NCBI GenBank assembly: GCA_030440445.1
Contig: CP098528.1
Coordinates: 744,001 to 808,000 of the forward strand
Length of the DNA: 64,000 nt
Reading direction: 5' to 3'
From: Halomonas sp. KG2
Lineage (GTDB): Bacteria; Pseudomonadota; Gammaproteobacteria; Pseudomonadales; Halomonadaceae
Positions 40,728-49,894 of the stretch are shown here, piece after piece. The position numbers and the translations under genes were made by a program. The notes below the pieces were generated by a model. It worked only from the letters and a program-made list of their open reading frames with translations. It did no database searches and had not been told where the DNA came from. The stretch's first letter is position 1. The number at the start of each line of letters is the position of its first letter.

Positions 40728-41687
40728 ATGCGAACTCTAAAATATACAGTGGCAGCATCCATGTTGGCTGTTGCACTTCCAGCCAGTGCGCAACAGCTTT
40801 CAATCGCGACCGGCGGTACCGGCGGGGTTTATTATCCGATCGGCGGTGGCTTCGCTGAAATGATTAATAACCATATTGAAGGCGCTCAGGCGACTGCTGA
40901 GGTTACTGGTGCCTCAGTTGAAAATATGGGGCTGATTATGCGTGGCGACGCCGATTTGGCGCTAGCGCTGGCAGACACGGTTTATCAGGCTTATAACGGC
41001 AGCGGCGACTTTGACGGTCGTCAGATTGAAAATACCCGTGCTCTGGCCTCTGTTTACCCGAATGCGGTGCAGTTGGTAACACTGGCTGAGTCGGATATCG
41101 AGACCATTGCTGACCTGGCTGGGAAACGCGTTTCCGTGGGTGCACCAGGCAGTGGCACCGAGCTAAATGCACGCGCCGTTTTGGAAGCCAACGGCATTAG
41201 TTATGAAGATTTTACCCCTCAGCGGCTTAATTTTAACGAAACCGCAGATGCCATTCGTGATGGTGATATCGACGCCGGTTTCTGGAGCGTTGGACCCCCC
41301 ACCAGTTCTATTCTTAACCTTGCCGCTACCCGTGATATCCGCTTAATCGGCCTCTCCGATGAAGAAGTTGCCAACGCACAGGAAGCGGAGGCAGTGTTCG
41401 CGCCCTACGAGCTGGCAGCGGGTATGTATGACGGTATGGACGAGTCTGTTCAGACTATCGGTGTTCCTAACGTCTTGGTGGTGAATTCTGATATGGACGA
41501 AGAGCTCGCTTACCAACTGACTCAACTACTGTTTGAAAACACTGATGAGCTAATTGCTGTTCACCCGGCCGCCAACGACACTACCATTGAGTTCACCATG
41601 AACTCTACGCCTGTGCCGTTGCATCCGGGAGCGATTCGCTACTTTGAAGAAGTAGGAGCGGATATTCCTGATCGTCTGCGCCCTTAA
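40728..41687 (+). CDS. TAXI-family TRAP transporter solute-binding protein
   Basis: 319 residues. Signal peptide of about 22 residues (MLAVALPASA|QQ). The mature start LSIATGGTGGVYYPIGGGFAEMIN and the later RVSVGAPGSGTELNARAVLEANGI are the TAXI hallmark. It binds a small solute (glutamate, 2-oxoglutarate and similar for known ones) in the periplasm. The ATG at 40728 has GGAGGA upstream; the longer frame to 40635 is not supported. First of three genes forming one transporter, divergent from the CsiR-like regulator. Confidence 0.94.
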   Translation: MRTLKYTVAASMLAVALPASAQQLSIATGGTGGVYYPIGGGFAEMINNHIEGAQATAEVTGASVENMGLIMRGDADLALALADTVYQAYNGSGDFDGRQIENTRALASVYPNAVQLVTLAESDIETIADLAGKRVSVGAPGSGTELNARAVLEANGISYEDFTPQRLNFNETADAIRDGDIDAGFWSVGPPTSSILNLAATRDIRLIGLSDEEVANAQEAEAVFAPYELAAGMYDGMDESVQTIGVPNVLVVNSDMDEELAYQLTQLLFENTDELIAVHPAANDTTIEFTMNSTPVPLHPGAIRYFEEVGADIPDRLRP

Positions 41688-41731
41688 CGGTTAAAGGGTC
41701 TTGCCATAGACATTGCCATAAGGATATTGCC

Positions 41732-42244
41732 ATGCAGTGGCAACAACGACTGATGGCGCTACTTTTTGCATGTCTACCGCTCACCGAAGTGGGGGCTTCC
41801 CCCGCTTCGGTGAATGCGTCTATGCGTTTAGCTGTAGTGACTGAACAAGGCGATGTTCTAGTGGATGCGCTGGTGCCTTCAGAAGGGCGCTGGTGTATCC
41901 AGTGGCGACACTCTGTTGAGCACTTTACGGTACTGGATTGTTATCGTAATGCGGCAGGCGTTATGCAACTTGAGCGTAGTCATCAACCAGACTTTGCCGC
42001 AGGGCTTGGTCATATCTTTGGCCGTGGGGAACAAGTCTCAGATGGTGAGGGCGGTTATTGGATTAATGCTATTAATGAGCCCGTAGCAAATAACCGTTAT
42101 GCATTAAGAGTCGGTTCTCCTGCCGTCAATCACCAAGTGGTGTGGCTGAATGGTGAGCATTCACCGGTGAGTTTAAGTGAGTACGCAGCCGGGCAACGTG
42201 TGATTATCCAATTATTATCACCTAGCACCGCTCCGCGTGAATAA
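41732..42244 (+). CDS. DUF1850 protein, partner of TAXI TRAP transporters
   Basis: 170 residues. Signal peptide about 1-22. The conserved DUF1850 core reads WCIQWRHSVEHFTVLDCYR (about 53-71), which contains the typical HSV-E pattern. Such proteins are encoded between TAXI binding proteins and fused TRAP permeases in many proteobacteria, as here. The role is unknown, probably periplasmic and tied to the transporter. Confidence 0.85.
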   Translation: MQWQQRLMALLFACLPLTEVGASPASVNASMRLAVVTEQGDVLVDALVPSEGRWCIQWRHSVEHFTVLDCYRNAAGVMQLERSHQPDFAAGLGHIFGRGEQVSDGEGGYWINAINEPVANNRYALRVGSPAVNHQVVWLNGEHSPVSLSEYAAGQRVIIQLLSPSTAPRE

Positions 42245-42277
42245 AAACGATAGTAGTTAACGCTTCCGAGGACGTTC

Positions 42278-44290
42278 ATGAACGAATCCACTCCACCGCC
42301 GGTTGTGATGCCCGGCGCGAATGCGATGCAGCCCCGCATGGTTCTGTGGTGTATCACCGTGGTTGCGGTGGGGCTTTCACTCTTCCAGCTCTATTCTGCT
42401 GGTATCCAGCCCCTTGGGCTTTTCTATCAACGCAGTATTCACTTAGCGTTGATTATGCTGCTGGCATTTTTGATGTTTCCTGTGTTTGGGCCAACGCGCA
42501 AACGTGGAGTGCTGGGGTGGGGCATTGATCTAATTTTCTTTGCTGGGGCTTTGACTACCGGTGGCTATCTGGTGCTCTTTTTGGATGAGATTATCAATCG
42601 AGCCGGCTTCTGGAGTGACACCGATATTTTAGTGGCCTGTATTGCGACGGTTACTGTGTTGGAAGCAAGTCGTCGAGCCGTTGGGTTTGGCATGACGGTG
42701 ATCGGCCTACTTGCCATTATCTACGCATTTGCAGGGCCTAGGGGCGAACTGCCATGGCTAGGCGAATGGATGCCCGGCATTTTAGAGCATCGTGGCTATA
42801 CCTTGGAGCGCGTCGCAGGGCAGCTCTATTTAGGACAAGAAGGCATCTTTGGTTTGCCTTTGGGAGTTGCGGCGACCTACATCTTTATATTTGTACTCTT
42901 TGGTGCCTTTTTGGAAAGCACTGGCGCTGGCAAGTTCTTTATTGATATGGCCTATGCTGCCACTGGCCGCCAGCGGGGCGGCCCTGCGAAAGCTGCCGTG
43001 CTGGCTTCAGCCGGTATGGGCTCTATTTCGGGTAGTGCGATTGCCAACGTGGTGACCACCGGGGCATTTACCATTCCGCTGATGAAAAAGCTGGGCTATC
43101 AGCCAAAGCAGGCGGGAGGAATAGAAGCAGCCGCCTCTACCGGTGGGCAAATTATGCCGCCTTTAATGGGGGCCGGGGCGTTTTTAATTGCGGAATATAC
43201 CAACACGCCCTATTTGGAAATCGTGAAAGTCAGCATTCTGCCGGCGATTATGTACTTTGCAACGGTGTATCTATTTGTCCATATCATTGCATTGAAGCAG
43301 GGAATGCAGGGATTGGCGAAAAGCGAGTTGCCGCAAATGCGCCAAGTCATGATAGATGGCTGGCACTTCCTGCTTCCTCTAGCGGTACTAGTGTGGCTGC
43401 TAGCGATGAGTATGTCGCCAATGCGCGTGGGGTATTACGCCGTGGTCACCATCATCGCTGTGGCGGTTCTTCGTTATGCGCTTTGGTACTTCTTTATTGC
43501 TCCCAAGCAAGGTCAGCCGGTCACCATGAGCCGCACCAAAAGTGTGGTGTGGGCGGGGCTCGTTAAGTTGGTTCAGGGGTTGGAGCTGGGTGCGCGGAAT
43601 GCCGTTGCGGTTTCTATGGCTTGTGCCGTGGCGGGGATTATTGTCGGCGTTGTGGGCCTGACAGGGCTAGGGTTGAAGTTTTCCTCAATGATGCTGGCTT
43701 TTTCTGGCGGCAACCTAGTGTTGGCGTTGGTGATGGTGCTGCTGGCAAGCTTGATTTTGGGGATGGGGCTGCCGGTTACCGCGAGCTATATTGTCTTGAT
43801 TGTGCTGGTGGGCCCAGCGTTGACCGCTGAGTTTGGAGTGCCGCTACTGATTGCTCACTTAGTGGTGTTCTGGTACTCCCAAGATTCCAATGTGACACCG
43901 CCTATCGCCCTGGCCGGTTTTGCGGGGGCCGCAATTGCAGGCAGTAAACCCATGGAGACTGGCTTCCAAGCTTGGAAATTTGCCAAAGGTCTCTATTTAA
44001 TTCCGCTATTTATGGTGTTTAATCCAGAAATCATTGTCGGTGGCCCCGTGCCAGTGGTGGTTTGGAATGCGCTGATTGCTATTTTGGCACTGTGTGCATT
44101 TGCTGCCGCGCTTGAAGGTTATCTATTTACCAAGATGTCTTGGTTGCCGCGTTTGGCGATTGGCGCTGCTATTTTCGGGGTTTTCTACCCAAATCTGCTA
44201 ACGGAAATTGCGGGCGTGGTGGTGATGATTGCCGCGATTGGTGCCAACTGGTTTGCCAGCAAGCGAGAACGTCTGCCGATGGACGGCTAA
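42278..44290 (+). CDS. TRAP transporter permease, fused DctQ-DctM (4TM/12TM) protein
   Basis: 670 residues with roughly 16-18 hydrophobic segments. The N-terminal four-helix DctQ-like part is fused to the large permease. Signatures: GSISGSAIANVVTTGAFTIPLMKKLGYQPKQAGGIEAAASTGGQIMPPLMGAGAFLIAEYT, LILGMGLPVTASYIVL, DSNVTPPIALAGFAGAAIAGS. With the TAXI binding protein it takes up a small organic acid with a cation gradient. Given the neighbouring glutarate genes a dicarboxylate is possible, but this is inference. Confidence 0.95.
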   Translation: MNESTPPPVVMPGANAMQPRMVLWCITVVAVGLSLFQLYSAGIQPLGLFYQRSIHLALIMLLAFLMFPVFGPTRKRGVLGWGIDLIFFAGALTTGGYLVLFLDEIINRAGFWSDTDILVACIATVTVLEASRRAVGFGMTVIGLLAIIYAFAGPRGELPWLGEWMPGILEHRGYTLERVAGQLYLGQEGIFGLPLGVAATYIFIFVLFGAFLESTGAGKFFIDMAYAATGRQRGGPAKAAVLASAGMGSISGSAIANVVTTGAFTIPLMKKLGYQPKQAGGIEAAASTGGQIMPPLMGAGAFLIAEYTNTPYLEIVKVSILPAIMYFATVYLFVHIIALKQGMQGLAKSELPQMRQVMIDGWHFLLPLAVLVWLLAMSMSPMRVGYYAVVTIIAVAVLRYALWYFFIAPKQGQPVTMSRTKSVVWAGLVKLVQGLELGARNAVAVSMACAVAGIIVGVVGLTGLGLKFSSMMLAFSGGNLVLALVMVLLASLILGMGLPVTASYIVLIVLVGPALTAEFGVPLLIAHLVVFWYSQDSNVTPPIALAGFAGAAIAGSKPMETGFQAWKFAKGLYLIPLFMVFNPEIIVGGPVPVVVWNALIAILALCAFAAALEGYLFTKMSWLPRLAIGAAIFGVFYPNLLTEIAGVVVMIAAIGANWFASKRERLPMDG

Positions 44291-44314
44291 TCGTAGGGCG
44301 TTAATGTACGCCAT

Positions 44315-44352
44315 AAAAAAAGCCCGGAGACCATTAGGTCTCCGGGCTTTTG
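44315..44352. terminator. Bidirectional rho-independent terminator
   Basis: AGCCCGGAGACC / GGTCTCCGGGCT perfect 12-bp stem with a 4-base loop. It is flanked by seven A on the left and TTTT on the right, so it terminates both the TRAP permease gene (plus) and the PBP1A gene (minus). Confidence 0.95.
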
Positions 44353-44369
44353 CTTTGTGCAGGTACGGC

Positions 44370-46898
44370 TTAGAAAATGGACTCTGCGGTACCAGACCCC
44401 TGCGAGCCACTGGCTTCTTCCAGTTCACGACTAATGCGACGTTGCTGGTAGCCGGGAAGATGGTCACGGTGGAAGAGCTCAGAAATGCCCCCTGACTGAC
44501 CATCCGCCAAGCGGTATCCGGTGGAGGGGTCTACCCGTGCGCTAACAACAGTATCCGGGCGTTCGGGTATCGCTGAAGGGGTGCCTTCTAGTGCATCGCC
44601 CATAAAGTCAACCCAGATAGGTAGTGCTGCGTTAGAGCCATATTCAGCGGTGGACTCGTTGCTATCTTTGCCTACCCATACTGTGGTCACTAAGTCGCTG
44701 TTAAAGCCTGCGAACCAGGCATCACGCTGGTTATTGGTGGTGCCCGTTTTGCCGACGATATCGTCGCGGTTCAGGCTAAGAGCACCACGACCGGTGCCAG
44801 ACGTAATGACGTCACGCAGCATGTCGCGCAGAATATAGACAGCAGCAGGGTCAGCGACCCGAGCAGCTACAGGGTACTCCTTGCCGTCGATTTCAACTGT
44901 TTCCTGCCCCTCAGCGCAGCTAGGGCAGGCAACCTGAGGTGTTGCTTCATCGACAAGTTCCTCATCATCGTTACGCGTGACGCGTTCAATAAACCATGGC
45001 GCGACCTGAAAACCACCGTTGGCAAGAACAGAATACGCGTTGGTCATTTCCATGGGCGTTAAACTGGCGCTGCCCAAGGCGAGAGACAGCCCGCGTGGTA
45101 GGCGATCGGGGGAGAAGCCAAATCCTTCTAGGTAGCGAATAGTATGGTCCAACCCCGTGGCTTGAAGCACACGAATGGTGACCAAGTTACGCGAACGAGC
45201 AAGCGCTGTTCGCAAGCGCATCGGGCCTAGGAAATCACGGCTTGAATTGACTGGGCGCCATAATGAATTACTACCGTCATCTAATACGACGGGGGAATCA
45301 TTGACCACGCTTGCTGCGTTCATACCGCCGTCTTCTAGGGCTGCCAGATAGATGAACGGTTTAAAGATGGAGCCGGATTGACGCTGAGCCTGGATAGCAC
45401 GGTTGAACTTACTGGCATTAAAATCAAACCCGCCTTGTAAGGCTAAAATAGCGCCAGTGCGTGGATCTTGTGCAACCAAAGAGCCTTCGGCGTCGGGGCG
45501 CTGCGACAAGCGTAGCGATCCATCTTCGTTTTCAATCACGCGGACTAAGTCGCCGCGAACAGCAATTTGATCCGCGCTACTTGGTTCGGCACCACGACTG
45601 CGTGGGCTCAAATAGGGGCGTGCCCAGTTTAGGCCGCTCCAGGCAATCGTTTGCAGTTCGCCACCGCGAGTAAGTACCTGCATTTCACGGCCACTGCTCT
45701 CAACCACAATCGCTGGCTGAAGCAGGCCATAGTTGGGCGTGCGCTCTAATACCTGCAGCCAGTTGCTGACGTCACCATCGACACCCTCAACTTGTGTTTG
45801 GCTACGCTCAGCTGCTTGGCGAGCGGTTTGACGAATTTCCGGTGATTCTGAAAGTTCCTCTTCAAGCCCTTGAGTAGCGGTTTGCTCTTGAGCTTCTACC
45901 AAGCTGGCTGCGATATCTTGCTGTTCTGAACCGCGCCAGCCATGGCGAAGGTCGTAAGCCAGCAGGCCATTTGCTAATGCTTGGTGGGCATAGGGCTGCA
46001 TTTCGCTATCAATCGTGGTGTAAATTCGGTAGCCACCGGTATACGCCTTATCGCCAAATCGTTCGATGGCATATTGGCGAGCCATTTCTGAAACATAAGC
46101 CGCGTCGACTTCAGTTTGGGTGTAGTGCCGGCGGGCTGTCACCGGCTCCTGCACCGCCGCTAGATAAGCATCATTATCAATATGTCCTAGCTCGCGCATG
46201 CGAAACAGAATCCAGTTGCGGCGAATAAGCGAGCGTTCTGAATTGGCCAGTGGGTTAAAGGCTGAGGGTGCTTTAGGCAGTCCCGCGATCATTGCCGTTT
46301 GAGCCAGCGTTAATTCCGCCAATGGCTTGTCATAATAAGTCTCTGATGCGGCTGCGATGCCATAGGCGCGATGACCGAGAAATATCTTGTTGACGTAGAG
46401 CTCGAAGATTTCATCTTTATCAAGAATCTGCTCCATTTGTAGGGCAAGCAGAATCTCGCGAATTTTCCGCGTGAATGTCTGGTCAAGCGTCAACATATAG
46501 TTACGCGCAACCTGCATGGTAATGGTCGAGCCGCCAGACTGAATGGAGCCGCCACTCTGGACCAGTTCAACCGCCGCCCTGGCGATACCACGAGGATCAA
46601 CGCCTGCATGATCAAAGTAACTGGCATCTTCCGCTGCGATCAGCGCGTTGATCATGTCCTGTGGGATATCAGCGAAGTCGACGGGCATACGGCGCTCTTC
46701 GCCAAATTCACCAATGAGTTTGCCATCATTGGTGAAGATGCGAAGCGGTGTATGTAGCTCGAAATCTTGCAACTGGCGTACATCAGGCAGGCCAGGGGAA
46801 AAATAGATAGCGGCACCCACCACTGCCAACACGGTGGCGCCAATGAGCGCAACGATTAGCGAAAAAAGTGACAGGATGAGGGTTCGAAAAAACGTCAT
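44370..46898 (-). CDS. mrcA: Penicillin-binding protein 1A (class A)
   Basis: 842 residues. One N-terminal membrane helix (about 8-32), then GT51 glycosyltransferase with AAEDASYFDHAGVDPRGIARA and QSGGSTITMQVARN, an OB-like insert, and a transpeptidase domain with S-x-x-K in QSGSIFKPFIY, SRNLVTIR and KTGTTNNQRDAW. It polymerises and cross-links peptidoglycan in the periplasm. ATG at 46898 (MTFFRTLILSLF) is chosen because it gives the normal short cytoplasmic tail; the frame continues to 46970 without family support. Divergent from pilM, as in many gammaproteobacteria. Confidence 0.96.
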   Translation of the reverse strand: MTFFRTLILSLFSLIVALIGATVLAVVGAAIYFSPGLPDVRQLQDFELHTPLRIFTNDGKLIGEFGEERRMPVDFADIPQDMINALIAAEDASYFDHAGVDPRGIARAAVELVQSGGSIQSGGSTITMQVARNYMLTLDQTFTRKIREILLALQMEQILDKDEIFELYVNKIFLGHRAYGIAAASETYYDKPLAELTLAQTAMIAGLPKAPSAFNPLANSERSLIRRNWILFRMRELGHIDNDAYLAAVQEPVTARRHYTQTEVDAAYVSEMARQYAIERFGDKAYTGGYRIYTTIDSEMQPYAHQALANGLLAYDLRHGWRGSEQQDIAASLVEAQEQTATQGLEEELSESPEIRQTARQAAERSQTQVEGVDGDVSNWLQVLERTPNYGLLQPAIVVESSGREMQVLTRGGELQTIAWSGLNWARPYLSPRSRGAEPSSADQIAVRGDLVRVIENEDGSLRLSQRPDAEGSLVAQDPRTGAILALQGGFDFNASKFNRAIQAQRQSGSIFKPFIYLAALEDGGMNAASVVNDSPVVLDDGSNSLWRPVNSSRDFLGPMRLRTALARSRNLVTIRVLQATGLDHTIRYLEGFGFSPDRLPRGLSLALGSASLTPMEMTNAYSVLANGGFQVAPWFIERVTRNDDEELVDEATPQVACPSCAEGQETVEIDGKEYPVAARVADPAAVYILRDMLRDVITSGTGRGALSLNRDDIVGKTGTTNNQRDAWFAGFNSDLVTTVWVGKDSNESTAEYGSNAALPIWVDFMGDALEGTPSAIPERPDTVVSARVDPSTGYRLADGQSGGISELFHRDHLPGYQQRRISRELEEASGSQGSGTAESIF

Positions 46899-47091
46899 GA
46901 ACAGAGTGCACCCGTGAAAAGGAGAATAGACACGGTAACTAAACGACCGTATCACGCAATTGGCTGCCATTATAGGAAGGCGAGGCAGCAGTCACCAGTG
47001 TTGATATGCCGTAATGCCATTCGCGTGTGACTTCACTAAAAATCATGTAACCTCAAAATTCGCACGATAGGCAGGCGGAGCCGAACCCAGG

Positions 47092-48153
47092 ATGCGTTTA
47101 CTCAAGCCCGGTAAAGGGTTGATTGGCGTCGATATTACATCGGCGACCGTCAAGCTGTTAGAGCTCAAACAGTCTAACGATAACTACCAAGTAGACAGCT
47201 ACGCTGTTCAACCGCTGCGCGAAGGTGCAGTTGTTGAGCGCCGCATCCGCGACATTAATGAAGTGGCGAGTGTGCTTCGGCGTACTGTCGAGCGTGCAAA
47301 GCCCTTTACTCGTAAAGCAGCAGTGGCCGTCCCAGCGAGCGCTGCCATTACTAAAACGCTTACTTTTCCTGCTTCGTTAAGCGAAGAGGAAATCGAAGAG
47401 CGAATAACCGCCGAATCTGACCGCTATATTCCCTTTCCGTTCAGTGAGGTGGCGTTTGATTTTCAGTGCCTAGGCCCTGCTCCTTTCGATGAGAGCCAGC
47501 AAGAAATTGTTTTAGTAGCGTGTCGTCAGCAAGACGTGACTCTGCTTACCGAAACGCTGGAGCGTGCGGGGCTGGAGCCTGTCGCTGTCGATGTAGAAAC
47601 GTTCGCCTTAGAGCGCGCATTGGCCGAGCTACGTAAGCAGTCAAGCGCGGCAAACGACTCAGCTGCTTGTGTGGGGCTATTCGACATCGGGGCCAATATG
47701 AGCGCTTTCCATGTCGTGCGGGGTGGGCATATTGTTTATAGCCGTGATACGGCGTTTGGCGGACGCCAGCTGACAGAGGCCATCCGCGACTATTACCACA
47801 TGAACATCGCTGAGGCCGGAGTTGCTAAAAAGCGTGGCGGTCTTCCAGGCGACTACCAAGAGAAAGTGCTCACTCCTTTTCTAGACACGCTGGTACAGCA
47901 GGGGAGACGCTCGCTGCAGCTTTATTACACCGCGGGTCGTCAGCATGAGGTGCAACATACTGTACTTGCGGGTGGTTCTAGTGTCATTCCAGGCCTCGCT
48001 GAGCGTATTGCTGATGATAGTGGTATGTCGGTGAGTATCGCCAACCCATTGCAACGTTTGCGCATTAACAAACGGCTAAGTGAAGAAGCGTTAAGAAACG
48101 ATGCCCCAGCGATGCTAACGGCGGGTGGGTTGGCGATGCGAGTTAGCCAATGA
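47092..48153 (+). CDS. pilM: Type IV pilus assembly protein PilM (actin-like)
   Basis: 353 residues. GLIGVDITSATVKLLEL at the start and GLFDIGANMSAFHVVRGGHIVYSRDTAFGG in the middle are the actin-like nucleotide sites; VLAGGSSVIPGLAE is the adenosine motif. Cytoplasmic ring partner of PilN. Overlaps pilN by 4 bases. Confidence 0.97.
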   Translation: MRLLKPGKGLIGVDITSATVKLLELKQSNDNYQVDSYAVQPLREGAVVERRIRDINEVASVLRRTVERAKPFTRKAAVAVPASAAITKTLTFPASLSEEEIEERITAESDRYIPFPFSEVAFDFQCLGPAPFDESQQEIVLVACRQQDVTLLTETLERAGLEPVAVDVETFALERALAELRKQSSAANDSAACVGLFDIGANMSAFHVVRGGHIVYSRDTAFGGRQLTEAIRDYYHMNIAEAGVAKKRGGLPGDYQEKVLTPFLDTLVQQGRRSLQLYYTAGRQHEVQHTVLAGGSSVIPGLAERIADDSGMSVSIANPLQRLRINKRLSEEALRNDAPAMLTAGGLAMRVSQ

Positions 48154-48719
48154 GCATTAATATTAATCTTTTACCCTGGCGTGAGGGGTGGCGAGAGAGA
48201 CGGACGCGGCAATTTTACGGTGTTATGTTGTTTATGTTGCTGCTGGGCGTGGCGTGTGGCGTTGTGGTATTGCACGTATATCAACAGCAGTTAGCTGCCC
48301 AGCAGCAGCGCAATGCCCATATCTCTACTCGTATTGAGCAGTTAGACAATGAAATCGCTGATGTACAACGCTATCAGGGCGATATCGGGCGGTTGGAAGA
48401 GCAACTGGCGCTGTTCCACACGCTTAATAACGAACGCATGAGTACAGTGAGGCTGTTTAACGATATTGCTGCTAGCGTCGCCGATGGGGTTGTCTATCAG
48501 CGTCTGTCACGTAGCGGACAGCGAATCAGTCTTTCAGCGGTTGCCAGTAATGAACGTCAGGTCTCTGAGCAACTTCGCCAAATTGCAGCTATACCAGGGT
48601 TAGGCGCACCGCTGTTTTCCGAGGTTGCTAGTGGCCAAGATGACAGTCGGCGTGTTTTCCAGTTTGAAGTAAGGCAACTGTCTCCTGAAGAAGCCGTTTC
48701 CATGGAGGCGGCACCATGA
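48150..48719 (+). CDS. pilN: Type IV pilus assembly protein PilN
   Basis: 189 residues. The N-terminus MSININLLPWRE is the conserved PilM-binding INLLPWR peptide. One membrane helix (about 26-46), then coiled coil and a periplasmic ferredoxin-like domain. Overlaps pilM and pilO by 4 bases each. Confidence 0.97.
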   Translation: MSININLLPWREGWRERRTRQFYGVMLFMLLLGVACGVVVLHVYQQQLAAQQQRNAHISTRIEQLDNEIADVQRYQGDIGRLEEQLALFHTLNNERMSTVRLFNDIAASVADGVVYQRLSRSGQRISLSAVASNERQVSEQLRQIAAIPGLGAPLFSEVASGQDDSRRVFQFEVRQLSPEEAVSMEAAP

Positions 48720-49342
48720 CGCCTATCCGTGAACGCATAAAAAATGATTGCCTGCGTCTGCGCAGCGTTGAATGGCAATCGTTGGATATCAAAGAAGCAG
48801 GTGAATGGCCCTGGCTGCTTAAAGCCGTGATAGCGGTACTTGCTTTTTTAGTTGCTCTATTAGCTATCAACGGGTGGCTGGTGGGGGAGGCTCGCGATTC
48901 GCTTGCAGCAGAGCAGCGTCAAGAGGAGCGTCTGCTGGTCGAGTATCGACGCAAGGCGTCTGAAGCCGCTTTTCTGCCGGATATTCGCAGTCAGTTGACT
49001 GCTCTTGAAAATCAAATGGTGCAGATGCAGGCGATGCTGCCTACCAGTGCAGAAATTCCTTCTTTATTAGATAGCATCAGTGATGCCGCTATCGAAAATC
49101 GACTAACCATTGAAACTATCCGTTTGCGACCTACGGTGAGTAACACGCACTATATAGAGCACCCCTTAGATATACAGGTACGCGGTGATTACCATGCATT
49201 GGCGCAGTTTGTTTCGGACATTAGCGGTTTGGCGCGAATTATTACCCAGCACGATTTAACGCTAGCGCCTGTTGAGCAGAATGGCGACACGCTACGCATG
49301 TCGCTGCTTGCACGCACTTACAGCGAAAAGGCTGCACCATGA
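48716..49342 (+). CDS. pilO: Type IV pilus assembly protein PilO
   Basis: 208 residues. Membrane helix about 35-56 (WLLKAVIAVLAFLVALLAINGW), periplasmic coiled coil, and the PilO domain with LPTSAEIPSLLDSISDAAIENRL. Forms the alignment complex with PilN. Overlaps pilP by 4 bases. Confidence 0.97.
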   Translation: MTPIRERIKNDCLRLRSVEWQSLDIKEAGEWPWLLKAVIAVLAFLVALLAINGWLVGEARDSLAAEQRQEERLLVEYRRKASEAAFLPDIRSQLTALENQMVQMQAMLPTSAEIPSLLDSISDAAIENRLTIETIRLRPTVSNTHYIEHPLDIQVRGDYHALAQFVSDISGLARIITQHDLTLAPVEQNGDTLRMSLLARTYSEKAAP

Positions 49343-49860
49343 AGCGTTTGGTAGGCCTGCTGTGTATTGCTGGCTTAGCTGGCTGCAGTGACCCTCAGCT
49401 GGGGCAGTTAGATCAAACCCTTGCAGAAATACGCCGTACTGCTGATGGGAAAGCGCCCGAGGTAGTGGAGACATTGCCAACGTACCAGTCGCTCGATTAT
49501 CGCTTTAGCGATGCGCGCAGTCCCTTCTTAGCACCGGAGGATGTGCGCGAAAACGTATTGCAAGTGGAGCAGGCAGTGAGCGAGTTTGCCCCCGAACAGC
49601 AGCGCGCTCAAGAGCCTTTAGAGCGTTTTCAACTCCAGACGTTGCGCTTAGTGGGTACGCTACGTATGGGGGCGCAGCAAGTTGCATTGATTGAGCCTCC
49701 CGAGGGGGAGGTTGTTAGTGTTCGAGAAGGTGATTATTTAGGCACCAACCATGGCCTTATTAACCAGATTGAACCACAAGGAATCACTATTGTTGAACGT
49801 GTTTTTAGCCCTCAGCAAGGGTGGCAACAACGCCAGGTAACGCTCACCCTTGAGGAATAG
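49339..49860 (+). CDS. pilP: Type IV pilus lipoprotein PilP
   Basis: 173 residues. Lipobox LAGC at 13-16 (signal KRLVGLLCIAGLAGC), then a linker and the C-terminal PilP beta domain (LVGTLRMGAQQVALIEPPEGEVVSVREGDYLGTNHG). Links PilNO to the PilQ secretin in the periplasm. Confidence 0.96.
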   Translation: MKRLVGLLCIAGLAGCSDPQLGQLDQTLAEIRRTADGKAPEVVETLPTYQSLDYRFSDARSPFLAPEDVRENVLQVEQAVSEFAPEQQRAQEPLERFQLQTLRLVGTLRMGAQQVALIEPPEGEVVSVREGDYLGTNHGLINQIEPQGITIVERVFSPQQGWQQRQVTLTLEE

Positions 49861-49894
49861 CTTCTTCACTCGCTATCAGATATGGATATCGCTT

